Part shown: in pieces, positions 16,038 to 25,372 of the stretch
Layout: every line of letters begins with the position of its first letter
Numbering within the stretch: position 1 is the stretch's first letter
NCBI RefSeq assembly: GCF_038433205.1
Contig: NZ_JBCDNA010000001.1
Coordinates: 124,001 to 188,000, forward strand
Origin: Lutimonas vermicola
GTDB taxonomy: Bacteria; Bacteroidota; Bacteroidia; Flavobacteriales; Flavobacteriaceae
Direction of reading: 5' to 3'
DNA length: 64,000 nt
Made by a program: the position numbers and the translations under genes
The notes under the pieces: generated by a model
The model's input: the letters and a program-made list of their open reading frames with translations, nothing else
Told to the model about the DNA's origin: nothing
Database searches by the model: none

Positions 16038-18884
16038 TTATTGTTCTATATAATCTTCTATGGGGTTACATGAACAGACTAAATGCCTGTCACCATATGC
16101 ATCATTCACTCTGCGTACCCTTGGCCAGTATTTGTTCTCAGAAACAAAATCAAGGGCGAAAGCGGCCTCTTTTCTCGTATAGGCATGTTCCCAGTCATCA
16201 GCTGTAAGCATTGCCTGGGTGTGCGGTGCATTCTTAAGTACGCTATCTCCTCCATCATAATGGTCAATTTCATTTTTGATCTGGATCAAAGCATCAGCGA
16301 ACCGGTCAATTTCTTGTTTGTTCTCGCTTTCAGTAGGCTCTATCATCAATGTGCCGGCCACCGGAAAGGAAACAGTAGGGGCGTGGAAACCATAATCCAT
16401 CAACCTTTTGGCTATATCAGTAACTTCAATACCCTTAGCTTTAAATTCCCTGAAATCAACTATCATTTCATGTGCAGCAAAACCTTTTTCTCCGGCGTAA
16501 AGGATCTTGTAATGTTTTTCAAGTCTTGATTTAAGGTAATTGGCATTTAAAATGGCAGTGACAGTAGATTCGGTCAAACCACTTCCTCCCAGCATTTTAA
16601 TATAGCTGTAAGAGATCAGATCGACCATGGCAGAACCAAATGGTGCAGCTGATATGGCGTTGATCGCTTTGATTCCTCCTGTTTTTATCACGGGGTTGGA
16701 AGGTAAAAAATCAGCTAAATGGGATGCAACACAAATAGGGCCTACTCCCGGACCTCCTCCTCCATGGGGTATGGCAAAAGTTTTATGAAGGTTTAAATGG
16801 CAAACGTCGGCTCCAATTTTTGCCGGATTTGTCAACCCTACCTGGGCATTCATATTCGCGCCATCCATATAGACCTGACCACCATTATTGTGAATAATCC
16901 TTGTAATTTCCCTGATTTCAGATTCGAAAACGCCATGCGTTGATGGATACGTTACCATTAATGCCGCAAGGTTATCTTTATGCAAAATGGCTTTTTCCCT
17001 AAGGTCGTCCACATCTATATTTCCTGTTTCAGAAGTTTTAGTCACAACAACTTTCATACCTGCCATCACTGCTGAGGCAGGATTTGTTCCATGAGCAGAA
17101 GCCGGGATAAGACAAATATTGCGATGTCCGTCATTATTGGATTTGTGAAAGGCCCTGATGACCATCAAACCGGCATATTCGCCCTGTGCCCCTGAATTAG
17201 GCTGTAAAGAAGTAGCGGCAAAACCGGTAATTTCATTAAGTTGAGCCTCCAGTCCCTTCAGCATTTCATGATATCCCTGTGCCTGATTTACAGGAACAAA
17301 AGGATGGATAGAATTCCAGTTGCTCATACTAAGAGGCAGCATTTCTGTAGCCGCATTCAGTTTCATGGTACAGGAACCAAGTGAGATCATGGAATCGGCC
17401 AGTGAAATATCTTTTCTTTCCAGTCTTTTGATATACCTCATCATTTCGGTTTCGGAATGATATTTTTTAAAGACCTCATGAGTAAGAAAAGGTGAGGTAC
17501 GCTGTAATTCTTTTGGAATCGATAAACAAACCGGGCAGTCGGTAATTTTAAATGAATACAAGTTTTCTGAATGAGCTAAAATATCTATAATTTGCTCTAT
17601 ATCAGACTCTGTAGTTGTTTCATTTATAGAAATACTTATTGTTTTTTCATCTATATAGTTAAAGTTCACTTCCTGTTCTTCTGCAAGCGTCTTTAGTTTA
17701 TCGGTATTTGAGACTTTTATTTTCAAGGTATCAAAAAAGTCCTTGTTTTCTTGTTCCAATCCTAGTTTGAGCAGGGCCTGATCAAGGATGTTTGCCAAGG
17801 AATGAATTTGCCTGGCGATGTATTTTATACCTTCTCCACCGTGATATACTGCATACATTCCGGCCATTACAGCCAAAAGTACCTGTGCCGTACATATGTT
17901 GGAAGTCGCTCTTTCGCGCTTGATATGTTGCTCTCTTGTTTGCAGTGCCATTCTTAAGGCCCTGTTATTATCTGCATCAACCGTAACACCAATAATCCTG
18001 CCCGGTATATGCCTTTTGTATTTTTCATGGGTTGCAAAATAGGCAGCATGAGGTCCTCCGAATCCAAGAGGGATCCCGAAGCGTTGTGTTGTTCCAACTG
18101 CAACGTCAGCACCCATTTCGGCAGGAGATTTCAGGATGGCCAGGCTCAGAATGTCTGCAGCAACCACGATATTAATTTCCATGGTATGGGCCTTCTCGAT
18201 AAATGACGTATAGTCAAAGACCATACCATCCTTTGCAGGGTATTGCAAAATACATCCGTAAAAGTCTTCATTCAACAAAACGTCTGTATGGTTACCATGC
18301 ACCAACTCAATTCCCAATGGTTCTGACCGAGTAATCAAAATGTCTTTGGTTTGCGGCAACAATGTATCTGAAACAAAAAACTTATTTGCTCCGTTCTTTT
18401 TCTGATTGCTGCTTCTGGCATTCCATAACATAATCATGGCCTCTGCAGCCGCTGTGCCTTCATCGAGCAAGGAAGAGTTAGCCAAAGAAAGCCCCGTAAG
18501 ATCAGTAATAACGGTCTGATAATTAAGAAGGGCTTCAAGTCTGCCCTGAGAAATTTCAGCCTGATAAGGGGTGTAAGAAGTATACCAACTCGGATTTTCA
18601 AAAATATTCCTTTGGATTACCGCCGGAAGGGTAGTGGGATGATATCCAAGACCTATATAAGATTTGAATTGTTTGTTTTTGTTACCAAGTTTCTGAATGT
18701 GAGAAGCAAATTCATTTTCGCTCATTGCCTCAGGTAAATTCAATACGTTCTTTAATCGAATGTCGCTAGGTATTGTATTGTAAATCAGTTCATCAAGTGA
18801 ATTCACACCAATTGTGTCTAACATTTCAGACACTTCATTTTGGCCTGGCCCAAGATGACGTAAAACAAAAGAATCTGTTCGCAT
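16038..18884 (-). CDS. gcvP: Glycine dehydrogenase (decarboxylating), P-protein of the glycine cleavage system
   Basis: The protein has 948 residues from ATG 18884 (MRTDSFVLRHLGPG), the normal length for a fused P-protein. The PLP-binding lysine is in NLHKTFAIPHGGGGPG. Other signature segments are GLGYHPTTLPAVIQRN, SLGSCTMKLNAATEM and SAHGTNPASAVMAGM. It decarboxylates glycine and passes the aminomethyl group to the lipoylated H-protein; the T and H genes are not here. An upstream in-frame TTG (18911) is rejected because it lies inside the TACTTTTG promoter box. It is divergent from the UbiA-like gene. No glycine riboswitch is visible in the short leader. Confidence 0.98.
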   Translation of the reverse strand: MRTDSFVLRHLGPGQNEVSEMLDTIGVNSLDELIYNTIPSDIRLKNVLNLPEAMSENEFASHIQKLGNKNKQFKSYIGLGYHPTTLPAVIQRNIFENPSWYTSYTPYQAEISQGRLEALLNYQTVITDLTGLSLANSSLLDEGTAAAEAMIMLWNARSSNQKKNGANKFFVSDTLLPQTKDILITRSEPLGIELVHGNHTDVLLNEDFYGCILQYPAKDGMVFDYTSFIEKAHTMEINIVVAADILSLAILKSPAEMGADVAVGTTQRFGIPLGFGGPHAAYFATHEKYKRHIPGRIIGVTVDADNNRALRMALQTREQHIKRERATSNICTAQVLLAVMAGMYAVYHGGEGIKYIARQIHSLANILDQALLKLGLEQENKDFFDTLKIKVSNTDKLKTLAEEQEVNFNYIDEKTISISINETTTESDIEQIIDILAHSENLYSFKITDCPVCLSIPKELQRTSPFLTHEVFKKYHSETEMMRYIKRLERKDISLADSMISLGSCTMKLNAATEMLPLSMSNWNSIHPFVPVNQAQGYHEMLKGLEAQLNEITGFAATSLQPNSGAQGEYAGLMVIRAFHKSNNDGHRNICLIPASAHGTNPASAVMAGMKVVVTKTSETGNIDVDDLREKAILHKDNLAALMVTYPSTHGVFESEIREITRIIHNNGGQVYMDGANMNAQVGLTNPAKIGADVCHLNLHKTFAIPHGGGGPGVGPICVASHLADFLPSNPVIKTGGIKAINAISAAPFGSAMVDLISYSYIKMLGGSGLTESTVTAILNANYLKSRLEKHYKILYAGEKGFAAHEMIVDFREFKAKGIEVTDIAKRLMDYGFHAPTVSFPVAGTLMIEPTESENKQEIDRFADALIQIKNEIDHYDGGDSVLKNAPHTQAMLTADDWEHAYTRKEAAFALDFVSENKYWPRVRRVNDAYGDRHLVCSCNPIEDYIEQ

Positions 18885-18908
18885 AATATTTGTTTGAATT
18901 AAGGAACA

Positions 18909-18916
18909 CAAAAGTA
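18909..18916 (-). promoter_or_regulatory. -7 promoter box of gcvP
   Basis: The minus strand reads TACTTTTG, matching TAnnTTTG, 24 bases before ATG 18884. It overlaps the alternative TTG start and so rules that start out if the promoter is used. Confidence 0.5.
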
Positions 18917-19000
18917 CTCAATTTTGACGAAATCGATTCATTTTTGAAAATGATATAATACTGAAATATTTAATTATTTTTATAATTCTTATTTTATGAA

Positions 19001-19825
19001 ATGGACTTGTTGAAAAGATGGTTTGCTTTTTATGTTTATGGAAATATTCATGTAGCTGTAGCTGCATATTCTTTGACCAAAATTACTTTTCTGCAATTTG
19101 ACATCAACGATCAGCCTCTGGCGAATTTTGTATTTTTCTCTACGATTTTATCCTACAATTTAATTAGGTTGAAACAGATTGACTGGATCAATAGTATGAT
19201 GGCATCCTGGTTCAGGTCAAACAACAAGGGGCTCATTATTTTGAATTTCACGGCTATGACTGGCTGTATATATTATGCGCTGAACTTTAGGCTCACGGAG
19301 ATTCTGGTCTTGGTTCCGTTTGTGGCTGCAACAGTGTTTTATGTTTTTCCGTTTAAAAAGGGGGCAACAGGCCTTAGAAATATACCGGCTTTAAAATTAT
19401 TTCTTATTTCAGCAACCTGGACAGGTGTGACTATGGTTTTTCCTTTGTTTGCGGCCGGAATTCAACAGACCGAGCTTGTCTATTTTCATGTACTCCAACG
19501 CTTTCTTTTTGTTTTTGCCATTACCATACCTTTTGATATCCGGGATGCCCAGTTCGACCTTGAGGAGCTGTCAACCTTGCCTCAGGCCTTAGGCGTAAAT
19601 ACCTCAAAACTAATCGCCATAGCAGCATTAATAGTATATCTTATGTTAGATGTCATATTGTATTCAAAACAATCAGATTATTTTAGGATCGACCTTTTTA
19701 TGATGGCCATAACGATGATTATGATTGGTTTTTCAGGAATGAAACGTCAGCGATACTACACTGCCTTTTGGATAGAGTCTTTGCCTGTTTTATGGTATTT
19801 ACTCTACCTTCTTTTTGTCGATTAG
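19001..19825 (+). CDS. UbiA-like polytopic membrane protein
   Basis: The protein has 274 residues and about eight hydrophobic segments. Its layout fits UbiA-family prenyltransferases. The second acidic motif is recognisable in TIPFDIRDAQFDLEE, and the preceding loop PFKKGATGLRNIPALKLF resembles the substrate-binding region. The first motif (usually N-D-x-x-D) is degenerate: the matching place reads SYNLIRLKQIDWIN. This may be a UbiA relative with an altered or unknown substrate; no quinone or other isoprenoid gene lies nearby. Its last 27 bases overlap the 3' end of a decayed gene on the other strand. Confidence 0.6.
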   Translation: MDLLKRWFAFYVYGNIHVAVAAYSLTKITFLQFDINDQPLANFVFFSTILSYNLIRLKQIDWINSMMASWFRSNNKGLIILNFTAMTGCIYYALNFRLTEILVLVPFVAATVFYVFPFKKGATGLRNIPALKLFLISATWTGVTMVFPLFAAGIQQTELVYFHVLQRFLFVFAITIPFDIRDAQFDLEELSTLPQALGVNTSKLIAIAALIVYLMLDVILYSKQSDYFRIDLFMMAITMIMIGFSGMKRQRYYTAFWIESLPVLWYLLYLLFVD

Positions 19826-20540
19826 CGTGTTTTCCAAGATCATGAAATCGACATTGTTTTTATCCCAGGCCGAGGTGATTTCTGAAGGCACCGGCGTGAA
19901 TACATGCGTAAATGCACTTAAAATAATATCTGTATCTCCGTCTTTATATCTATGTCCCCGGAGTCTAAAAGGAACCAGCGGCTCAGGTTAGCTTCCTCGA
20001 AGGAATAGGTCTGAAATTTATATGATTTTGCATCTAAATTCTCCAGATATACGATCGAATATTCAGGTTTATTGGTATAATCCGGAAAAGTGGAAATGAT
20101 TCCAAAATCAATGTCTCCATCCTGATCAAAATCCTTTGCTGTAAACCTGTTTTGTTTCTTTAATATTCCTTTTTGCACTGTCGGCTGAAGACTGTCTGGG
20201 GCAATATTTAATATATACTCTTTTAAGATGTTCCAGTCTTGGTCGTTTAAAATTGACAAATAGGGATAAATTCCTGATTTATGGACGATCTGCATTTCAT
20301 CAAAGCCCATTTTGTCATAAGGCTTAAAATCTCCATCCTTGATACCCATACGGGCTGCCATTTCGGGAAGAATGCTCTTGATCCAATATTCTATTGGAAG
20401 GTGATTGATATCCGGGACAACATGACACCTGGCACAATGCATATGGTAAATTCTGCTCCTTTGTTTTCTTTTTCAACTTTTGTACAGGCCGTACAAAGCA
20501 AAAATAATAAAGCGAAGATGCTTATGTATTTATAATTCAT
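19799..20540 (-). pseudogene. Broken lipoprotein gene: cytochrome c motif plus FG-GAP-like region
   Basis: Joining three frames gives one protein. It opens at ATG 20540 with a lipoprotein signal (LLFLLCTAC, lipobox Cys). After KGAEF one T is missing from a T run at ~20437; restoring it yields FYHMHCARCHVVPD, which contains the haem-binding C-x-x-C-H. The frame then runs open from 20442 through FDQDGDIDFGII, an FG-GAP calcium-loop motif. At ~19947 two extra bases (AT duplicated in ATAGATATAAAG) end the frame at 19918. Removing them restores GDIDKDGDTDIILSAF and a tail to TAA at 19799. The product would have been a surface FG-GAP lipoprotein with one haem site. It is unlikely to function unless the shifts are sequencing errors. 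Confidence 0.8.
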
Positions 20541-20594
20541 CTTCGCTTTATTAATGACAGTAAATTCTCGTTTTTTTCAACGATACATAGAGGT

Positions 20595-21368
20595 TTAAGA
20601 AAAATATTTTGACATTTTCTCTTTTTCCTCGTCAGCCAGTTGAGAATCAATAAGGATTCGTCCACTGTGCTCATCAGTGATGATCTTTTTACGGGTGGCA
20701 ATCTCAACCTGTCGCTGAGGTGGAATGGTAAAGAAGGAACCACCTGAAGCACCTCTTTCGATGGTGACAACAGCTAAACCATTTCTAACATTTGATCTGA
20801 TTTTCTTATAAGCCTTTAAAAGCCTTTCGTCAATCATTTTGCTGTACTCTTCAGATTTTTGATGAAGTAAGTTTTCCTCTTTTTCAGTTTCTTCAAGAAT
20901 TGAATTCAGTTCACTTTGTTTGTGCTTAAGATGTGTTTGTTTTTCATCCATTTTCTCTTTCGCAGCAGAAATGATCTCATTCTTGGCAGCAATTTTAGCC
21001 TCGAACTCACGAATATGTTTTTCAGCCAATTGAATCTCAAGGTCCTGGTATTCGATTTCTTTTGAAATTGAATCGAATTCCCGGTTATTTCTTACATTTT
21101 TTTGCTGTTCCTCGTATTTTTTAGTCAATGCTTTGGCCTCCTCTATATTATTTTTCTTATTCGCAATAGAAGTTTCCAGATTCTCAATATCGGTACTAAA
21201 ATTATTAAGCCTTGTCTGCAAGCCTTCTATTTCATCTTCAAGATCTTTTACTTCCAGGGGCAATTCTCCTCTTGTACTTTTGATCTCGTCAATTCTAGAA
21301 TCGATAAGCTGTAAATCATACAACGCTCTTAATTTTTCTTCAACGGTAACCTCTTTCTTTTTTGTCAT
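20595..21368 (-). CDS. Coiled-coil 'zinc ribbon' family protein lacking its zinc cysteines
   Basis: The protein has 257 residues. Residues ~10-190 are a long coiled coil rich in Glu, Lys and heptad leucines. The C-terminal segment GGSFFTIPPQRQVEI...KKIITDEHSGRILID corresponds to the C4 zinc-ribbon domain of this family. The cysteines of the usual CxxC pairs are replaced: GASGGSF stands where CGGC-type residues occur, and DEHSGR where C-x-x-C-GR occurs. The protein has no cysteine at all. Members are thought to act as nucleic-acid-binding or adaptor proteins. Its start is 2 bases after the Nif3 stop, so the two are translated from one mRNA. Confidence 0.85.
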   Translation of the reverse strand: MTKKKEVTVEEKLRALYDLQLIDSRIDEIKSTRGELPLEVKDLEDEIEGLQTRLNNFSTDIENLETSIANKKNNIEEAKALTKKYEEQQKNVRNNREFDSISKEIEYQDLEIQLAEKHIREFEAKIAAKNEIISAAKEKMDEKQTHLKHKQSELNSILEETEKEENLLHQKSEEYSKMIDERLLKAYKKIRSNVRNGLAVVTIERGASGGSFFTIPPQRQVEIATRKKIITDEHSGRILIDSQLADEEKEKMSKYFS

Positions 21369-21370
21369 CT

Positions 21371-22489
21371 CTAAAAATAGTTGATCGGATTTGTATTGTT
21401 TTTTGCTAAAATAATCCTGCTTTTCGGCAAGGCAGGTGCAAAATTAGTGATTTTTTTTGTAAGATACTCGACTAAAAGATTTTTTGTAAACTGTTCACTT
21501 TCATAATGTCCTATGTCAGCAAGAATTAACTTTCCTTCTGCTCTGTAAAAATCGTGGTACTTAAGATCGGCAGTGATGTATATGTCAGCACCTGAATTGA
21601 TGGCCTGCTCAATGGCAAAGCTGCCTGAGCCACCTAAAACGGCAACTTTTTTGATTTCGGTTTTACTAATTTCAGAGTGTCTGATTGTTTTGAGGTCAAA
21701 TGTTCGTTTCAGGCTCTCAAAAAAGTTATGCGGGCTTAAGGCCTGTTTCAATTCTCCGATCACACCCATTCCTATCCTGTCGTGTACATTTTCAAGCCCC
21801 ACAATATCGTAAGCAACTTCGTCGTATGGGTGCGTATCGTCTAGCGCTTGTAAAATTTTTGGTTCGAGATGTTTTTCAAAAATAACGCTGATAAAATTTT
21901 CTCCCACGGTTTCGAGTTTGCCTTTATCTCCAATGGCCGGTTCTGAATGCTCGTTGCCCAGATAGGTGCCTTCTCCCTGCAGGTTAAAACTGCAATGACT
22001 GTAATTTCCTATATGACCCGCTCCAGCTTCAAAAAGAGCGGTTCTGATTTCTTCAGCAGCGTTTTCGGGAGCATAGGTTGTCAGTTTTCTCAAGTGCCCC
22101 TTCTGCGGCATTAAAACCTGTGTGTTTTGCAGATCAAGCATTTCGCCCATTTTTGCCGACACCCCTTTAAATGAATTATCCAGGGCGGTGTGCATCGCGT
22201 AAATGGCAATGTCGTTTTTTATAGCCTTGATGACGGCTCGTTCCACATAGTTTTTCCCATTGAGTTTTTTTAAGCCTTTGAATATTATTGGGTGAAAAGA
22301 CACAATAAGGTTGCATTGATGTTCTATTGCCTCGTCGACAGTCGATTCAAGACAATCCAGTGCTACGAGAACTCCGGTAACAGTTTGCATATCATCTCCT
22401 ACGAGAAGCCCTACATTGTCGAAATCTTCGGCATAAGTCAAAGGACATAGTTCTTCAATTTGTGCTGTAATGTGTTTAACTTTGGTCAT
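21371..22489 (-). CDS. Nif3-like dinuclear metal-centre protein (DUF34, YbgI family)
   Basis: The protein has 372 residues. Metal-ligand segments at both ends of the Nif3 fold are present: FHPIIFKGLKKLNG and MHTALDN in the N-terminal half and ADIGHYESEQF near the end. Between them (about residues 130-235) lies a PII-like insertion (KLTTYAPENAAEEIRTALFEAGAG). This is why the protein is longer than the ~250-residue E. coli YbgI. Members form hexameric toroids with two metal ions per subunit and have been linked to GTP cyclohydrolase I-like and DNA-related activities; the role is not settled. It is in an operon with the coiled-coil protein, a pairing common in this group. Confidence 0.93.
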   Translation of the reverse strand: MTKVKHITAQIEELCPLTYAEDFDNVGLLVGDDMQTVTGVLVALDCLESTVDEAIEHQCNLIVSFHPIIFKGLKKLNGKNYVERAVIKAIKNDIAIYAMHTALDNSFKGVSAKMGEMLDLQNTQVLMPQKGHLRKLTTYAPENAAEEIRTALFEAGAGHIGNYSHCSFNLQGEGTYLGNEHSEPAIGDKGKLETVGENFISVIFEKHLEPKILQALDDTHPYDEVAYDIVGLENVHDRIGMGVIGELKQALSPHNFFESLKRTFDLKTIRHSEISKTEIKKVAVLGGSGSFAIEQAINSGADIYITADLKYHDFYRAEGKLILADIGHYESEQFTKNLLVEYLTKKITNFAPALPKSRIILAKNNTNPINYF

Positions 22490-22556
22490 GGTTTGATTTA
22501 GGCTAAGGGGTTTATAATGCTCACGTTTGATCTGTTTTTTTAAAGGCAGGCAAGCG

Positions 22557-23306
22557 TTAAAGTTTAGTCAAAAATTTTGTAACGGCCGCCCAATATGCTT
22601 GATGACTCGGATTATCGCTCCACAGGGCTTTCGATCCGTGTTTTCCTTCTGACTCTGGTAAAAAATATGATTTATCAGACCTGATCTGATCATAAATACC
22701 CTTCCAGTTTTTGTATTCACTTTTGGCAGAGGTTATAAAAACAGGACAGGTAATTCTTGCCGCATAGGTTTTGAGTTCTTTGTTATTGATCTTAAAGTAA
22801 TTTCCCGGAGCAAAGCACAGGATACCGTTCAAATTCTTGTGATGTACACTTCCCATATAAAACATCAGAGCCGCAGAATAGGAGCTGCCCCATAAGATGA
22901 TTTTATCAGGTTTTATACTGTATTTCACGTATAGGTAAGCGGCTTCTATGTCTGGGATCGCATCTAAATAATCAGTGGGTCTATTTGCAGCAATTGCTCT
23001 TTTGTGCGTTTCATTGATGATACCATTCACCTTATCCCCTGAACGCTGATCTACGGCCAAACAATTAAAACCCATTGCATTCAATTGTGGCGCAATACTG
23101 CGGTATTCTCCTCTGCTGTAACCCGCTTGGTGATAAAGTATGATAAAGGGTGAATTTGACTCATTCGCCATATAGAGGTCCGCAGTAACTTTTAAGCCAT
23201 CATCTGACTTAAAGCTGATTGTTTCTCCCATAAACTGACCGTCAGACTGTGCGTAAAAGGCTAAAGATGGCAGTAAGAAAAATAACAAAAGAATATAATA
23301 TTTCAT
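22557..23306 (-). CDS. Secreted alpha/beta hydrolase (dienelactone hydrolase-like)
   Basis: The protein has 249 residues, with a signal peptide (LLLFFLLPSLAFYAQ). The fold markers are FIILYHQAGYSRGEY (oxyanion region), the nucleophile elbow ILWGSSYSAALMF with Ser in G-S-S-Y-S, and VFITSAKSEYKNW for the acid strand. The likely catalytic His is in EGKHGSKALW. The substrate is not predictable; an exported esterase or peptidase role is plausible. It stands alone between nif3 and mazG on the same strand, with 67 and 148 bases on either side. Confidence 0.85.
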   Translation of the reverse strand: MKYYILLLFFLLPSLAFYAQSDGQFMGETISFKSDDGLKVTADLYMANESNSPFIILYHQAGYSRGEYRSIAPQLNAMGFNCLAVDQRSGDKVNGIINETHKRAIAANRPTDYLDAIPDIEAAYLYVKYSIKPDKIILWGSSYSAALMFYMGSVHHKNLNGILCFAPGNYFKINNKELKTYAARITCPVFITSAKSEYKNWKGIYDQIRSDKSYFLPESEGKHGSKALWSDNPSHQAYWAAVTKFLTKL

Positions 23307-23454
23307 AGACGATTTACATGATTAACAAAGATTAAAGTTAAACATATTTATTCATCCCGTCCATATGAAAGCAAATATTGGGGATAAAGCTCTTTTTAAA
23401 ATATGACAGGCTTTGACTGCAAAAGGGTTTCTACAACTTAAGCGAAAAAAATGA

Positions 23455-24234
23455 TTACTTAAAATGATCCTTGGACTGATTCCAATACACATCCATCTGT
23501 GCCAGGGTCATATCCTTAAGAGACTCACCATTCTTTTTGGCTTCAGTTTCCAGGTATTGAAAACGTTTGATGAATTTTTTATTGGTTCTTTCAAGGGCAC
23601 TTTCAGGGTCTACATCGATAAAGCGGGCATAGTTGATCAGCGAAAAGAGTACATCGCCAAATTCAGATTCTATTCTTGTTTGGTCTTCAAGCTTTACCTC
23701 TTGGTGCAGTTCTTCTATTTCTTCCTGTACCTTTTCGAATACTTGTTCAGAACGGTCCCAGTCAAAACCGGCACTGGCCGCTTTATCCTGAATTCTACTC
23801 GCTTTGACAAGTGCTGGTAAGGATCTGGGAACTCCTTCTAAAATCGATTTTTTACCTTCTTTAAGTTTTAACTGCTCCCAGTTTTTAGCGACCTGTTCTT
23901 CGGTATCCGCGACTACATCCCCAAAAACATGAGGATGACGGCTTATTAATTTTTTGTTAATGCCTTCGATAACATCCAGCATATCGAAGGAGCCTGTTTC
24001 TGATCCAATCTTTGCATAGAAAACGATATGCAATAAGAGGTCACCTAATTCCTTTCGAATTTCACTCAGGTCATTGTCAAGAATGGCATCTCCTAGTTCA
24101 TAGGTTTCCTCAATAGTGAGATGTCTCAGAGAATGCATGGTTTGCTTCTTGTCCCAAGGGCATTTTTCCCGGAGTTCATCCATGATGTCTAAAAGTTCCC
24201 CGAAGGCCTGAAGCTGTGATTCTCTTTTGGTCAT
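23455..24234 (-). CDS. mazG: Nucleoside triphosphate pyrophosphohydrolase MazG
   Basis: The protein has 259 residues with two tandem MazG domains. The N-terminal one holds LREKCPWDKKQTMHSL and the metal-binding TIEETYELGDAI with D-LLLH downstream. The C-terminal one holds FEKVQEEIEELHQEV and SEFGDVLFSLINYAR. The enzyme hydrolyses all canonical NTPs to NMP and pyrophosphate and can lower alarmone or aberrant nucleotide levels. It begins 21 bases after the DUF5606 gene's stop, so the two probably share a transcript. Confidence 0.95.
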   Translation of the reverse strand: MTKRESQLQAFGELLDIMDELREKCPWDKKQTMHSLRHLTIEETYELGDAILDNDLSEIRKELGDLLLHIVFYAKIGSETGSFDMLDVIEGINKKLISRHPHVFGDVVADTEEQVAKNWEQLKLKEGKKSILEGVPRSLPALVKASRIQDKAASAGFDWDRSEQVFEKVQEEIEELHQEVKLEDQTRIESEFGDVLFSLINYARFIDVDPESALERTNKKFIKRFQYLETEAKKNGESLKDMTLAQMDVYWNQSKDHFK

Positions 24235-24255
24235 AAACAGATTTTTACTAAGGTG

Positions 24256-24678
24256 TTATTCCTCTGAATTTTCCTTTTCTAATTCAGCCTTGATACTGCT
24301 AAAATCAAAATCAGAATTTAAAAGGGCATTGTACCATGAAAGTACTTTTTTGATATTTGAGGCATACACTCTTTCTTCATCATAACCCGGCAGAACTTCG
24401 CTAAAATAACCTGATAAATCAGCTTTGGAAGATTTTGGGTCAAGAGATGGTTTTCCTTCTTCTTTTTCAAACAAGCTTAAGAACACGGCTTTTAGCGGCA
24501 CCTCTTCTTCATAAGTATAGATAGCGATATCATTTAACGTACTGATATTATGTAAAGAATTTACAGGAAACCTTTTCTTGTCTGATAATGACTCAACAAT
24601 GACGCCTGATTTGGATTGAGAGATAATCTGGTAGAGTCCCGGTTTACCTGCAATGGCAATTACTTTTTCTAATTTCAT
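24256..24678 (-). CDS. DUF5606 domain protein
   Basis: The protein has 140 residues. It opens KVIAIAGKPGLYQIISQSKSGVI, followed by KRFPVNSLHNIS and DIAIYTYEEEVPL, the signature of the Bacteroidota-specific DUF5606 family. An acidic tail (ELEKENSEE) ends it. There is no signal peptide, so it is cytosolic. The function is unknown. Its fixed neighbours in this group (peptide deformylase and RuvX upstream, MazG downstream) suggest a housekeeping role. Confidence 0.9.
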   Translation of the reverse strand: MKLEKVIAIAGKPGLYQIISQSKSGVIVESLSDKKRFPVNSLHNISTLNDIAIYTYEEEVPLKAVFLSLFEKEEGKPSLDPKSSKADLSGYFSEVLPGYDEERVYASNIKKVLSWYNALLNSDFDFSSIKAELEKENSEE

Positions 24679-24778
24679 GTTTTTTTATTTAATTTTTTTG
24701 TTGGTATGAAACGCTTATAATCAATCCTTTTAAGGATCATTGTAAAAAGTTTATCCTATTTTAATATGCTTTTTTTTT

Positions 24779-25363
24779 CTACTTTTTTTGTTTTGGGAAC
24801 TTCATTCTGTAAGCAACATCAATATTTCCCTTTGAGATATTTTCTAACTTCTTTTTTAATAAACGCTTTTTAAGACTAGACAATTTATCAGTAAACAAGA
24901 TACCTTCAATATGGTCGTATTCATGCTGAAATATTCTTGCTGCTAACCCTGTAAGCGTGTCTTTTTTATGTACAAAATTTTCATCCTGGTATTCAATCCT
25001 GATGGTTTCATTCCTAAAAATATCCTCATTGATATTTGGGATACTCAAACAACCCTCGTTAAAAGCCCATTCCTCACCGTCCTCTTCAATGATTCTTGCA
25101 TTGATGAAAATTCGGTTAAAATCCTTTAGGTAGCTTTTTTCTTCTTCTTCAAGGGCATCACTCTCTGCAAATGGTGAAGCATCGATTAAAAAAAGTCTGA
25201 TGTCTTTTCCAATTTGGGGAGCAGCGAGCCCAACACCTTCGGCATTTTTCATGGTTTCTCTCATGTTCACGATCAACTCATCCAGATTAGGGTAATCTTT
25301 GTTGATTTCTTTCCCCACCTTGCGAAGTACAGGATCTCCATAGGCCACAATAGGTAATATCAT
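24779..25363 (-). CDS. def: Peptide deformylase
   Basis: This iron-dependent enzyme removes the N-formyl group from nascent proteins. All three signature motifs are present: GVGLAAPQIG (about residue 43), NEGCLSIPN (metal Cys) and QHEYDHIEGILF (HExxH, metal ligands and catalytic Glu). At 194 residues it is normal in length. The insertion DALEEEEKSYLKDF after the first motif is typical of Bacteroidota enzymes. It starts 9 bases after the ruvX stop and belongs to the ruvX-def transcript. Confidence 0.98.
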   Translation of the reverse strand: MILPIVAYGDPVLRKVGKEINKDYPNLDELIVNMRETMKNAEGVGLAAPQIGKDIRLFLIDASPFAESDALEEEEKSYLKDFNRIFINARIIEEDGEEWAFNEGCLSIPNINEDIFRNETIRIEYQDENFVHKKDTLTGLAARIFQHEYDHIEGILFTDKLSSLKKRLLKKKLENISKGNIDVAYRMKFPKQKK

Positions 25364-25372
25364 ATTCTTAAC

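Noticed and set aside
18885..18908. Glycine riboswitch before gcvP
   Set aside because: The leader predicted from the promoter box is under 25 bases, too short for the aptamer.
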